A stretch of 64,000 bases of DNA. Origin: Gemmatimonadota bacterium (GTDB taxonomy: Bacteria > Gemmatimonadota > Gemmatimonadetes > Gemmatimonadales > Gemmatimonadaceae). The stretch lies in contig QHVE01000018.1 of the NCBI GenBank assembly GCA_003223455.1, positions 1-64,000 on the forward strand. The letters run 5' to 3'. How positions within the stretch are numbered: the stretch's first letter is position 1; the number at the start of each line of letters is the position of its first letter. The position numbers and the translations under genes were made by a program. The notes under the pieces are model-generated. The model was not told the origin of the DNA, did no database searches, and saw nothing but the letters and a program-made list of their open reading frames with translations. Positions 7,822 through 16,214 of this stretch are shown one piece after another.

Positions 7822-9027
7822 CTAGCCCGCGCCCGGACCGGCGGCAAGCATCGCCGCGAGGCGCGCCTTGAGCGCGGCACGTTGCGCGTTGTACGCCTCA
7901 GCCGGCAGCGACGGATCGCGCGTGTCGTGTCGCGCGTCGAGCGCGGCGATCGCGGCGGCGAGCGAGTCGATGTTCTCGGCTGGTGCGGCGACGACGCGCT
8001 GCCCAACCGCACCGCGGCGATAGGCGATCCACAATGCCCCGAGCATCGAGAGCGCGACGGCGACGGACAGGCCGACGACGACGACCGACCGTGCCGCAGC
8101 GGCGCTGGAGGGGACCTCGATGCGCACGTGCTCGCCCGCCGGCGCGTTCTGCGCGAGGAAGCGCTTGAAGGTGCGTCCCTCGGTGGTCGCGGTGCCCTGG
8201 GCGCGGAGCGACGGTGCGCGCACCTGTGCGCCGGCTTCCTCGAGGAGGACCTCGAGCAGTGCATTCGCTCGGTCGAGCGTGATGTCGAGCGGGAAGGCGC
8301 TCGCCGGGAGCGAGTAGGTGAAGCTCAACTGCTTGACGCCCGGCGAGAACGGGGCGGCCAGCTCGACACGGCCATTGCGCGCGCGAATGGCAGAGGCGGA
8401 GACATCGCCGCTCGCGGGCGTGAACCCGGTGGCGCCACGTGGAAGCGGTGCGCTCCAGACGGCGCTGAGCGAGTCGCGGCCGATCACGGTCACGACCGTG
8501 TCGTTGGAGATCTCGTAGACCTCGACGATCGTGCGCACGCCCGTCGGTCGCGGCGCGGCGATCACGTAGTGGTGGCCCTGCACCGTGAAGCGCACCGGCG
8601 TGGAGGTCGTGTCGAACACGACGATCTCCGCGTCGTCACCGCGTACGACCGCGGCGCGCACGGGCGACGAGAAGTACGCGATGCCGCGATACACGGCGGC
8701 GGCGAAGTAGATCGCGTCGCTGTTCCCCCAGCGACGATACGCGAACCGATATGCACCGTTCGCGTCCGTGCGCATGGAGTCGATCGGGCCCGAGCTATCG
8801 GGACCGACGCGATGGATCGTGACGACGATCCCCGGCACGGGCACCTCGCCCGTGATCGCCGGGCGGACGACGCGCCCCTCGACGATCGAGGGCGGCTGTA
8901 CGGCGGCGGGGTTGCGCGGGGCGCCCTGCGCGCGCAGCGGCGCGGCCGCGGCGAGCGCCAGCATGCCGAGCGCGCGCGCGAGCTTACGGATTGAACTTCC
9001 CGAAGTCTTCGGGCCGGAGATTCTCAA
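7822..9027 (-). CDS. secreted, membrane-anchored protein with carboxypeptidase-regulatory-like domain
   Basis: The protein of about 401 residues is not a named family to me. A signal peptide (KLARALGMLALAAAAPLRAQG) is followed by a domain resembling carboxypeptidase regulatory folds (VEGRVVRPAITGEVPVPGIVV, then TDANGAYRF). One membrane helix near the C terminus (VVVVGLSVAVALSMLGALWI) precedes a cytoplasmic tail with a LxAAIAALDARHD...LKARLAAML pattern seen at the ends of many small membrane proteins. The start is uncertain: TTG 9027 has AAGG six bases upstream and gives a complete signal peptide; ATG 8964 would lose the charged N region; ATC 8991 is also conceivable. It overlaps the upstream nuclease-family gene by 44 bases. 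Confidence 0.75.
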   Translation of the reverse strand: MRISGPKTSGSSIRKLARALGMLALAAAAPLRAQGAPRNPAAVQPPSIVEGRVVRPAITGEVPVPGIVVTIHRVGPDSSGPIDSMRTDANGAYRFAYRRWGNSDAIYFAAAVYRGIAYFSSPVRAAVVRGDDAEIVVFDTTSTPVRFTVQGHHYVIAAPRPTGVRTIVEVYEISNDTVVTVIGRDSLSAVWSAPLPRGATGFTPASGDVSASAIRARNGRVELAAPFSPGVKQLSFTYSLPASAFPLDITLDRANALLEVLLEEAGAQVRAPSLRAQGTATTEGRTFKRFLAQNAPAGEHVRIEVPSSAAAARSVVVVGLSVAVALSMLGALWIAYRRGAVGQRVVAAPAENIDSLAAAIAALDARHDTRDPSLPAEAYNAQRAALKARLAAMLAAGPGAG

Positions 9028-9529
9028 GGTAGGCCTTGAGCTGATCGGCGGAGAGCTCCGACGGATCCGCGCCGGCGGTCGACTCCTCGTCAGCGCTCTC
9101 GCCGATGCCCGGCGTGTCCCCGCCGTCCTCGTCGGACTCCTCGGCCGGTTCGACGAGCAGATCGTCGGCGGCGTAGATCGGCGCGGCGAGCCGCAGTGCG
9201 ATGGCGATGCTGTCCGACGGCCGGGCGTCGATGTGCACGATCGTCTCCCCGCGCTGGATCTGCAGCTCGGCGTAGTACGTGCTCTTCTCCACACGCGTGA
9301 TGTGGACGCGCTTCAGCTGCGCGCCCATCCCGAGGATCAGGTTGCGCACGAGATCGTGTGTGAGCGGACGCACGCCCTTCACGTTGTGCATGTGTCGCAC
9401 GATCGATTCGGCCTCGGGCTGGCCGATCCAGATGGGCAGGAGTCGCGTTCCTCCGCGCTCCTGCAGCACGACGACGTACGAGTTCGTCGCGCTGTCCAGC
9501 CCGAGACGAGAAACGAGCACTTCGATCAT
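8984..9529 (-). CDS. bifunctional nuclease (BFN/DUF151) family protein
   Basis: This 181-residue protein matches the BFN/DUF151 family: an N-terminal MIEVLVSRLGLDSATNSYVVVL, LPIWIGQPEAESI, LTHDLVRNLI, and RPSDSIAIALR. Some members have reported RNase and DNase activity, but the cellular role is often unclear. The last 50 residues are acidic and low in complexity (EPAEESDEDGGDTPG), an extension beyond the core. ATG 9529 is the natural start. It lies 53 bases downstream of metK and overlaps the next gene. Confidence 0.9.
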   Translation of the reverse strand: MIEVLVSRLGLDSATNSYVVVLQERGGTRLLPIWIGQPEAESIVRHMHNVKGVRPLTHDLVRNLILGMGAQLKRVHITRVEKSTYYAELQIQRGETIVHIDARPSDSIAIALRLAAPIYAADDLLVEPAEESDEDGGDTPGIGESADEESTAGADPSELSADQLKAYLENLRPEDFGKFNP

Positions 9530-9562
9530 GCGTCCGTCCTACCCCATCCGGGTGTGGTGGTT

Positions 9563-9582
9563 CGACGCCGGACGAGGCGTCG
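9563..9582 (-). terminator. hairpin directly after metK
   Basis: CGACGCC and GGCGTCG form a perfect 7-bp stem with a 6-base loop beginning at the metK stop codon. There is no U-tract, so termination is uncertain; it may instead limit or stabilise the transcript end. Confidence 0.35.
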
Positions 9583-10761
9583 TCAGCCGCGAACGGCGCG
9601 CTTGAGGGCCGCCGCCTTGTCCGTGCGCTCCCACGTGAAGGTGGTCGCGGCGCCACGGCCGTTGCCGACCTTCTCCGGCGTCCGTCCGAAGTGGCCGTAG
9701 GCGGCGGTGGCGCTGTAGATCGGCTTGCGCAAGTCGAGCGCCGCGGCGATTCCCTTTGGCGTCAGCTCGAACGTCTCGCGCACGGCTTTCATGATCAGCG
9801 CCTCGGGCACGCTCGAGGTCCCGAACGTATCGACCATCACGGAGACGGGCTCGGCCACGCCGATCGCGTAGGCCACCTGTACCTCGCAGCGGCGCGCGAG
9901 TCCGGCCGCCACGACGTTCTTCGCCACCCAGCGCGCGGCGTAGCACGCCGACCGGTCGACCTTGGAGGGATCCTTTCCGGAGAACGCGCCGCCGCCATGA
10001 CGGCCCATGCCGCCGTAGGTGTCGACGATGATCTTGCGCCCGGTGAGCCCTGCGTCGCCCTGCGGGCCGCCGATGACGAACCGGCCGGTCGGGTTGATGT
10101 GATACTTGATCTTCCGGTCGCGCAGCTCCTTGGGGATCGACGCCTCGATGACGTCGGCGATGATCGCCTTGCGCAGCTTGGCGTTGGAGACGTCCTCGGA
10201 GTGCTGCGTGCTCACGACCACGGTGTCGACGCCCACGGGCACGTTGTCTTCATAGACGACGGTGACCTGCGCCTTGCCGTCGGGACGCAGCCACTTGAAG
10301 CCCTTGTCGTTGCGGCGGCGGTCGGCCAGCGTGCGGGTGATGCGATGCGCCAGCATGATCGGCATCGGCATCATCTCCTCGGTCTCATCGGAGGCGTAGC
10401 CGAACATCATGCCCTGGTCGCCCGCTCCGCCGGTGTCCACGCCCATGGCGATGTCCGGGGACTGGCGATCGATCGTGCTCATCACGGCGCAGGTGTGGCT
10501 GTCGAATCCGAAGCCGGCGTCGGTATAGCCGATCCGCGCGATGGTGGAGCGCACGACCTCGGGGAGATGGACGTACGCGTTCGTCGTGATCTCGCCGGCG
10601 ATCACCGCCAGCCCGGTCGTGACGAGGGTCTCACAGGCAACGCGCGACGCGGGATCCTCGGCGAGCAGGGCGTCTAGCACGGCATCCGAGATGGCATCCG
10701 CGACCTTGTCGGGATGTCCCTCGGTGACTGATTCGGACGTGAAGAGGCAGCGATCGTACAC
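9583..10761 (-). CDS. metK: S-adenosylmethionine synthase
   Basis: This 392-residue enzyme makes S-adenosylmethionine from methionine and ATP in the cytoplasm. The N-terminal [20 protein letters not shown], central [12 protein letters not shown] and [10 protein letters not shown] motifs are hallmark MetK sequences covering the methionine and ATP sites. GTG 10761 is preferred, with GGGG a few bases upstream; the track to 10812 would run through the hairpin before the gene. It is separated from ptsI by about 100 bases holding a terminator-like hairpin, so it probably has its own promoter. I saw no recognisable SAM riboswitch. Confidence 0.96.
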   Translation of the reverse strand: MYDRCLFTSESVTEGHPDKVADAISDAVLDALLAEDPASRVACETLVTTGLAVIAGEITTNAYVHLPEVVRSTIARIGYTDAGFGFDSHTCAVMSTIDRQSPDIAMGVDTGGAGDQGMMFGYASDETEEMMPMPIMLAHRITRTLADRRRNDKGFKWLRPDGKAQVTVVYEDNVPVGVDTVVVSTQHSEDVSNAKLRKAIIADVIEASIPKELRDRKIKYHINPTGRFVIGGPQGDAGLTGRKIIVDTYGGMGRHGGGAFSGKDPSKVDRSACYAARWVAKNVVAAGLARRCEVQVAYAIGVAEPVSVMVDTFGTSSVPEALIMKAVRETFELTPKGIAAALDLRKPIYSATAAYGHFGRTPEKVGNGRGAATTFTWERTDKAAALKRAVRG

Positions 10762-10786
10762 GGCAGTTCCCCACTGGGGTTCGGAG

Positions 10787-10824
10787 AGGAAGAAAAGAGG
10801 GCCCGACACCATGCTGCCGGACCC
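10787..10824 (-). terminator. rho-independent terminator at the end of the PTS operon
   Basis: Minus-strand GGGTCCGGCA and TGTCGGGCCC pair as a 10-bp stem with two G-U pairs and a 6-base loop, followed by CTCTTTTCTTCC. It lies 40-75 bases past the ptsI stop and before metK. A second small hairpin (ACCGTC/GACGGT) sits just upstream. It best fits termination of the long rib-PTS transcript, but attenuation of metK cannot be excluded. Confidence 0.65.
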
Positions 10825-10862
10825 TGGACCGTCGAGGACGGTAATCGATTAAACAAAACGAC

Positions 10863-12635
10863 TCACCGCGAGTCGGGCAACCCATCGTAGAGATATGGTG
10901 CGTTGCCCACGACGTCGGCGAGGCGCGACGCAAGCTCGTGACGCGCCTGCTCGGCGGTGAGCGCGCGCAGCGCGGCAGATGCCGCGACCTCGGCGTGCGC
11001 CGCCGTGACGCTGCGCACGATGCGCTTGACGAGCGGCACCGAGCGCGGCGCGACGCTCATCTGATGCACCCCGAGCCCGAGCAGCGCGAACGCCATCAGC
11101 GGCTGCGACGCCATCTCGCCGCACACGGCGACGTCGATGTCGGCGAGCTCCGCGACCTCCACGGTGCGGCGGATGAGGCGAAGCACCGCCGGGTGCAGCG
11201 GCGTGTATCGCGGCGCGAGGTTGGCATTCCCGCGATCGACGGCGAGCGTGTACTGGACGAGATCGTTCGTCCCGATGCTGAAGAAATCGACGTGCGGGGC
11301 GAGCGTGTCGCCAGCCACGGCCGCCGCGGGAGTCTCGATCATGATGCCGAGGGGGACGTCCGCGCGATGCTGGACGCCGCGCCCGGTGAGCTCGTGCGAG
11401 GCCTCCGCGATCAGCCGCCGAGCGGCGAGCACCTCGTCGAGGGTGACGATGAGCGGGAGCATGATCCGCAGATTGCCGTGCATCGAGGCGCGCAGGAGCG
11501 CGCGAAGCTGCACGCGGAACATCTCCGGTTGGTCGAGGCACATGCGGATGGCGCGCCAGCCCAGGAACGGATTCGGTTCGGTGGGAAAGCCGCCGATCGG
11601 CAGCTTGTCGCCGCCGATGTCGAACGTGCGGATGATCACCGGATGCCCCTCGAACGCCTCGAGCACGCGCCGGTAGGCGCGATACTGCTCGTCCTCGTCG
11701 GGCATGTTCGGACGGCCGACGACGAGGAACTCGGTGCGCATCAGCCCGACCCCTTCCGCACCGCTGCGCGCCGCGGCCTCGGCATCCTCGGGGATGTCGA
11801 CGTTGGCGCGCAGTATGACGCGCACGCCGTCGAGCGTGACGGCCTCGAGCGCGGCGAGCTCGGACAGCGCGGCCTCGGCGACCTCTTCCTCGCGCTGCCG
11901 CTCGTGGTACGCCGCGATCTCCTCGTCCGTCGGATTGATCGCGAGCATTCCCGTGCCGCCGTCGAGGACCACGCGCTCTCCACCGTGCAGATCGGTCGTG
12001 GCCGTGCGCAGGCCGACGACGGCGGGCAGGCCGAGCGAGCGCGCGAGGATGGCGACGTGCGCCGTGCGCGTCCCCGCATCGGTGGCGATCGCCGCGATCG
12101 ACGAGCGATCGAGCTGCACGGTGAGGCTCGGCGTGAGGTCGTGCGTGACGAGGATCGCATTGGAGCCCGGGGGCACCGAGACCGGATCGTGGTCGGGCAG
12201 GTCGAGCAGGAGCGACAGCACGCGGATGTGCACGTCGGTGAGATCGCCGACGCGCTCGCGCAGCATGGCGGCGGAGTGCCGCGCGAAGCGGTTCCGCCAT
12301 TCGAGCATCACCTCGTCGAACGCCTTCTCGGCGGCGAGGTTCTGGCGGATGAGCTCAGCGACGCCGCGCGTCAGCTCCTCGTCGTCGAGGATCGAGAGCT
12401 GGACGTCGAAGATCGCCGCCTCCTCGGGACCGGCGCTGGCCTCGACGCGCGTGCGCAGCTGCTGGAGTCGGTCGCGCGCCTGCGCGCGCGCGGCGTGAAA
12501 TCGCTCGATCTCGGCGGAGACCCCTTCGTCGGGAATGATGCGATGCCGGACGTCGGGCACCTCCCAGCGCAGAAGGTGCACGTAGCCGACGACGATGCCC
12601 GGCGATGCAGGAATTCCCCGGATCTGACGTTCCAC
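10863..12635 (-). CDS. ptsI: phosphoenolpyruvate-protein phosphotransferase (PTS enzyme I)
   Basis: Enzyme I (590 residues) takes phosphate from phosphoenolpyruvate and passes it to HPr. The N-terminal part starts GIPASPGIVVGYV. The phospho-histidine is in DAGTRTAHVAILARSLGLP. The PEP-binding barrel includes GVGLMRTEFL, DIGGDKLP, FFSIGTNDLVQYTLAVDR and VCGEMA. The GTG start at 12635 overlaps the HPr stop by one base (TAGTG); the longer upstream frame has no family similarity. All key residues I can check are present, so it should be active. It is the last gene of the PTS operon. Confidence 0.95.
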   Translation of the reverse strand: MERQIRGIPASPGIVVGYVHLLRWEVPDVRHRIIPDEGVSAEIERFHAARAQARDRLQQLRTRVEASAGPEEAAIFDVQLSILDDEELTRGVAELIRQNLAAEKAFDEVMLEWRNRFARHSAAMLRERVGDLTDVHIRVLSLLLDLPDHDPVSVPPGSNAILVTHDLTPSLTVQLDRSSIAAIATDAGTRTAHVAILARSLGLPAVVGLRTATTDLHGGERVVLDGGTGMLAINPTDEEIAAYHERQREEEVAEAALSELAALEAVTLDGVRVILRANVDIPEDAEAAARSGAEGVGLMRTEFLVVGRPNMPDEDEQYRAYRRVLEAFEGHPVIIRTFDIGGDKLPIGGFPTEPNPFLGWRAIRMCLDQPEMFRVQLRALLRASMHGNLRIMLPLIVTLDEVLAARRLIAEASHELTGRGVQHRADVPLGIMIETPAAAVAGDTLAPHVDFFSIGTNDLVQYTLAVDRGNANLAPRYTPLHPAVLRLIRRTVEVAELADIDVAVCGEMASQPLMAFALLGLGVHQMSVAPRSVPLVKRIVRSVTAAHAEVAASAALRALTAEQARHELASRLADVVGNAPYLYDGLPDSR

Positions 12636-12901
12636 TACCGCTCCCCGAACTTGTTGGCGATGAGCGCGGCGATCGCTTCGAGCGCCTGCTCGGCGTCGTC
12701 GCCGTCGGCGCGCAGCACGATGGACGCGCCGCACTCCGCGGCGAGCATCATCACTCCCATGATGCTCTTTCCGTTCACCTCGGTGCCATCGCGGGAGATC
12801 GTGATCTCGCTCCGATATTTCGCGGCGAGCTTGACGATCTCCGCGGCGGGCCGCGCGTGCAAGCCGTTCTTGTTGAGGATCTGGACGGTTCGTTCGACCA
12901 T
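12635..12901 (-). CDS. ptsH: phosphocarrier protein HPr
   Basis: This 88-residue protein carries phosphate from enzyme I to EIIA. The catalytic histidine is His15 in KNGLHARPAAEIVKLA. Ser46 in NGKSIMGVMMLAA sits at the exact position phosphorylated by HPr kinase, and hprK is encoded in the same operon, so both phosphorylation routes are probably used. The start ATG at 12901 overlaps the EIID stop by one base (TGATG). The much longer open frame upstream is shadow of EIID and EIIC. Confidence 0.96.
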   Translation of the reverse strand: MVERTVQILNKNGLHARPAAEIVKLAAKYRSEITISRDGTEVNGKSIMGVMMLAAECGASIVLRADGDDAEQALEAIAALIANKFGER

Positions 12902-13689
12902 CAGCGGATCACGGAAACGAGGGCGAAAAGAGCGATGAGCACGAGGACGAGCTTCCAACCTTCGACGCGTCCGTGCACGCGAACCAGCGCGACGGCGATG
13001 AGCGCGCTCGCCGCGAGCACGAAGTCCAGCAGCAGGCCGTCGCGTCCGACGACGCGCGCGGCCGCGAGGGGAATCGCCACGCCGGCGAGCGCCGCGGCCG
13101 CGCGGGCAATGTACGCGGGCCCGTTGCGGAGCACCGGATTGGCGAGCGCACTCGCCACGGCGAGGCCGCGCGTCCAGCCGACGTGGAGCCCCCAGATGCG
13201 GAGCCCGAAGTGGCCGACGTTGTACATCAGCACGAACGTCAGGACGACGGCCAGCGGCCGCGCGCCGAGTCCGAACGTGACCAGGGCGACGAGCGACGAA
13301 AGCGGGAGCCATCCGGCCCAGACGAGCCGGTCGCCGACGCTGCCGAGTGGCCCGCAGATGGCCGTGCGGAAGCGTTCGATTCTTTCGGGAGGCACTCCAC
13401 TGAGCTCGGCACGCGCCAGCGCGCCGACCGCCACCGACGCGAGATACGGATGCGCGTTGAAGTACGCGCTCTCGCGGGTCATCGCTGCCTTGAACGCGTC
13501 GGTGTGGACGCCGCCCGGGAGGCGGCGAAGCGCCGGCTCGAGCGCGAAGCCCACGCCGTTGCCCAGCAGCGTCTCGTAGTTCCACGACCCCTGGATGGCG
13601 AGCATGCGAATGAACACGCTGACCCAGGTGAGCGCCGAGACGTGCGGCGCCGGGTCGGGGGCGGGGTAGCTGCGGGCCGCCGCGGTCAT
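12901..13689 (-). CDS. PTS mannose/fructose/sorbose family EIID component
   Basis: This 262-residue membrane subunit would form the sugar channel together with EIIC. Family features include FIRMLAIQGSWNYE near the N terminus, GNGVGFALEPALRRL, FNAHPYLASVAVGA, GPLGSVGDRLVWAGWLPL and several hydrophobic helices with a C-terminal membrane segment. ATG 13689 overlaps the EIIC stop by four bases. The sugar cannot be named from sequence. In related bacteria such sets may be mainly regulatory, so transport is not certain. Confidence 0.92.
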   Translation of the reverse strand: MTAAARSYPAPDPAPHVSALTWVSVFIRMLAIQGSWNYETLLGNGVGFALEPALRRLPGGVHTDAFKAAMTRESAYFNAHPYLASVAVGALARAELSGVPPERIERFRTAICGPLGSVGDRLVWAGWLPLSSLVALVTFGLGARPLAVVLTFVLMYNVGHFGLRIWGLHVGWTRGLAVASALANPVLRNGPAYIARAAAALAGVAIPLAAARVVGRDGLLLDFVLAASALIAVALVRVHGRVEGWKLVLVLIALFALVSVIR

Positions 13690-14363
13690 CGGAGCGCCAG
13701 CAGCAGGAGCCCGATCACGAGTCCACCGGCGAAGTACCAGCGTGCGCCACGCGCGGAGTGAAAAATGGTCCACGCAGCGGCGGCCGCCACGGCGCACGCC
13801 GCGCCGACGGTCACGGCGCGCGACAGCGTCTGACTGAACGACCAGAGCGCGACGGTGGGGCGTGCGACGGGAAACAGCAGTGCGTACGCAACGGCGGTGA
13901 GCGCCATCGCCCGGAGCAGATCGGAGGTGAGGCCGATGAGCTGCAGCCCCACGACGGTACCGCGTGCCCCCGCCTCGAGCGCACCACGCTTGCGGCGCGC
14001 CAGCCATGCGTTCCACTGCCGCAGCTTGACGAGCGTCCAGCCGCCCACCCAGGCGGTGGCGAGCGTCGCGAGCACGCCAATGGTGATCGTGCCGGCCGGC
14101 GAGACGCGCAGTGCCGCGGCGATCGCCCCACCGACGACGGCGGCCGACCCCCACTCGGGGTAGCGCGACGCGCCGAACGGCAGGGTCGCGAGCGCGATGA
14201 GCTCCAGCGTCACGCCGACCATCAACCCGGTGGTGGCGTCGCCGACGAAGGCACCGGCGACCGTTGCCCCGACGAGCGGACGCGAGATCATCATCTGCGG
14301 AAAGCAGACGACGTCGAGGCCGAGGATCCCGCCGAGCATGGACAGGGGGAGCAGCTCCCTCAC
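13686..14363 (-). CDS. PTS mannose/fructose/sorbose family EIIC component
   Basis: This 225-residue integral membrane protein begins LLPLSMLGGILGLDVVCFPQMMISRPLV and contains GLMVGVTLELIALATLPFGA, the family's conserved membrane core. It pairs with EIID in the inner membrane. It is somewhat shorter than the usual 250-270 residues. The GTG start at 14363 overlaps the EIIB stop (GTGA). Confidence 0.9.
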   Translation of the reverse strand: MRELLPLSMLGGILGLDVVCFPQMMISRPLVGATVAGAFVGDATTGLMVGVTLELIALATLPFGASRYPEWGSAAVVGGAIAAALRVSPAGTITIGVLATLATAWVGGWTLVKLRQWNAWLARRKRGALEAGARGTVVGLQLIGLTSDLLRAMALTAVAYALLFPVARPTVALWSFSQTLSRAVTVGAACAVAAAAAWTIFHSARGARWYFAGGLVIGLLLLALR

Positions 14364-14851
14364 GAGGCCACCTCCCCGCTGGCGAGCATCTCCTCGAGCG
14401 GAACCGCGCGCGCGGCGGGCACGTCCTGCGCCGTGACGAGCGCGCCGAGCGCGGCCACCTCACGCAGGGCACGCTGCTCGTCTGCCGTGAGGAAGACGTA
14501 GCGCAGATACTGCCGGCGACCGGCGCGATGGTGGATGCCGCCGACGTTCACCTCACGCACGCCGCCGTGCAGCACGAGCTCGCGCATCGTGGCGATGTCG
14601 CCCGTGAGCAGGATTCCCGGATGCGATTCGGTGCGGTAGACGTCGAGCAGCGGCGCGGCCTCGGCGGCGGAATGAAAGCGCACCTCCATCTCGGGAGGAA
14701 CGCCCATGCGATACAGCTCCTTCTCCCAATCGCTGGCGGCGACGGCGTCGTCGACGAGCACGATGAAGCGGACGTCGAGCGGCTGGCCCCACCCGACGAC
14801 GACCTGCCCGTGGATGAGCCGGTCGTCGATGCGGTTGAGGACGAGCGTCAC
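14360..14851 (-). CDS. PTS mannose/fructose/sorbose family EIIB component
   Basis: The 163-residue cytoplasmic subunit receives phosphate from EIIA on the histidine of DDRLIHGQVVVGW (about residue 14) and passes it to sugar held by EIIC/EIID. The following RFIVLVDDAVA and the GILLTGDIATM stretch fit the EIIB-sor fold. GTG 14851 overlaps the EIIA stop by four bases. All catalytic features are intact. Confidence 0.93.
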   Translation of the reverse strand: MTLVLNRIDDRLIHGQVVVGWGQPLDVRFIVLVDDAVAASDWEKELYRMGVPPEMEVRFHSAAEAAPLLDVYRTESHPGILLTGDIATMRELVLHGGVREVNVGGIHHRAGRRQYLRYVFLTADEQRALREVAALGALVTAQDVPAARAVPLEEMLASGEVAS

Positions 14852-15243
14852 GCGGGCCCGCCGTACGCGGCGATCGCGCTCCGCGCGCGATCGACCGCCG
14901 CGTGCGCGGCGTCGTGAGGCGTCGGCGCGGAGGACATCACGAAGTCGAGCAGCATCGGCAGGTTCGTACCCGAGACGAGCAGCACCTGCGGCATGTCCCG
15001 CAGCAGTCGCCGCGCCGCCATCGTGCAGCTTCCCGCCTGAAGGTCCGTGAAGATGACGAGCGCTCCCGTCGCCTGCAGGCGCTCGCGGAGCAGCTGCTGG
15101 ATGTCCTCGCCGCAGAGTCCCTTCACCTGGATCGGCTCGAGCATCTCGCCGAGACCGGTCACCGCTTCCACGGCGGAGATCAGGCCAGCGGCGAAGTCGC
15201 CGTGTCCCGCGACGAGCGCGCGAACTCCCGACGCCTCACTCAT
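14848..15243 (-). CDS. PTS mannose-family EIIA component
   Basis: The 131-residue protein matches EIIA-Man: phospho-histidine in VAGHGDFAAGL near the N terminus, FTDLQAGSCTMAARR in the middle and VLLVSGTNLPMLLDF after it. It takes phosphate from HPr-His15 and passes it to EIIB. ATG 15243 overlaps the hprK stop; an in-frame GTG at 15252 would add three residues. Adjacent hprK and downstream EII genes make a single PTS unit. Confidence 0.92.
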   Translation of the reverse strand: MSEASGVRALVAGHGDFAAGLISAVEAVTGLGEMLEPIQVKGLCGEDIQQLLRERLQATGALVIFTDLQAGSCTMAARRLLRDMPQVLLVSGTNLPMLLDFVMSSAPTPHDAAHAAVDRARSAIAAYGGPA

Positions 15244-16204
15244 GGTCTTCACGGAGATAGCGGCTGATCTCGGCCTTGTCCCGCATCTGTCTGATCAGCG
15301 CCTGGTTGAACCGCTCGGCGGGGTCGACGCCGCTCCACTTCAGAAGATGGTGCATGGCGATCACTTCGGCGATCACGGTGATGTTCTTGCCGGGATTGAG
15401 CGGAATGGTGATGCGCGGGATGGGCACGCCGAGGATGTCGGTCGTCTGCCCGTCGAGCCCCGTGCGCTCGACGACGGCGTCGTGACGCCATTCCTCGAGC
15501 TGGACGACGACCTCGATGCGCTTCTGCTGGCGGACGGCCCGGATGCCGAAGATGGCCGGGATGTCGACGAGGCCGAGGCCGCGAATCTCCATGTAATGGC
15601 GCTGGAGCTCGTGGCCCCGTCCAATTAGGACGTCGCCGGCGCGGCGTCGGACGATCACCAGATCGTCCGCCACGATGCGATGTCCGCGCTCGACGAGGTC
15701 GAGCACGCACTCGGACTTGCCGATGCCGCTCTGCCCGATGAACAACAGACCGACGCCATACACGTCGGCGAGCGAGCCGTGGATCGTCGACTGCGGCGCG
15801 AACGAATCGTCGAGCCACGGCTTGATCCGGTTGTAGAACTCGTTCGTCTTGAGCGCCGACCGCAGGATGGCGACGTCGGCCCGCGCCGCCTCCTCGACGA
15901 CGTCGTCCGGCAGTGCCAGGCCCTTCGTGACGAAGACGCCGGGCACGGGAAAGCTGAAGAACTGCGACAGGTGCGCACGTCGCGTGTCCTGATCGAGCGA
16001 GAACAGATAGGTCACCTCGGTCTCGCCGAACACCTGCAGCCGCTTGGCGACGAAGCGCTTGACGTAACCGGCCAACGCCAGCCCGGGACTCGAGATGTCC
16101 GATCCGTCGACGACGCGGCCGAGGCCGTGCGTCCCAGCCACGCGCTCGAGCTCGAGAAGCTCGCGGACCTGCTCGAAGATCTCGCCGACCGTCATCGCTG
16201 GCAT
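15236..16204 (-). CDS. hprK: HPr kinase/phosphorylase
   Basis: This 322-residue enzyme phosphorylates and dephosphorylates Ser46 of HPr, tuning PTS flux and catabolite signalling. The N-terminal half is the regulatory domain. The C-terminal half has the P-loop GQSGIGKSE (about residues 153-161), GHRIVADDLV and the family signature EIRGLGLVDI. It is first of the PTS-related genes in transcription order and overlaps EIIA. No CcpA-like partner is in the window. Confidence 0.95.
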   Translation of the reverse strand: MPAMTVGEIFEQVRELLELERVAGTHGLGRVVDGSDISSPGLALAGYVKRFVAKRLQVFGETEVTYLFSLDQDTRRAHLSQFFSFPVPGVFVTKGLALPDDVVEEAARADVAILRSALKTNEFYNRIKPWLDDSFAPQSTIHGSLADVYGVGLLFIGQSGIGKSECVLDLVERGHRIVADDLVIVRRRAGDVLIGRGHELQRHYMEIRGLGLVDIPAIFGIRAVRQQKRIEVVVQLEEWRHDAVVERTGLDGQTTDILGVPIPRITIPLNPGKNITVIAEVIAMHHLLKWSGVDPAERFNQALIRQMRDKAEISRYLREDHE

Positions 16205-16214
16205 GAGTATCCGA

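Noticed and set aside
10762-10862. SAM riboswitch before metK
   Set aside because: The gap holds simple hairpins but no SAM aptamer core that I can recognise.
10938-12938. A 666-codon plus-strand frame opposite ptsI and ptsH
   Set aside because: Same antisense artefact; enzyme I and HPr motifs are intact on the minus strand.
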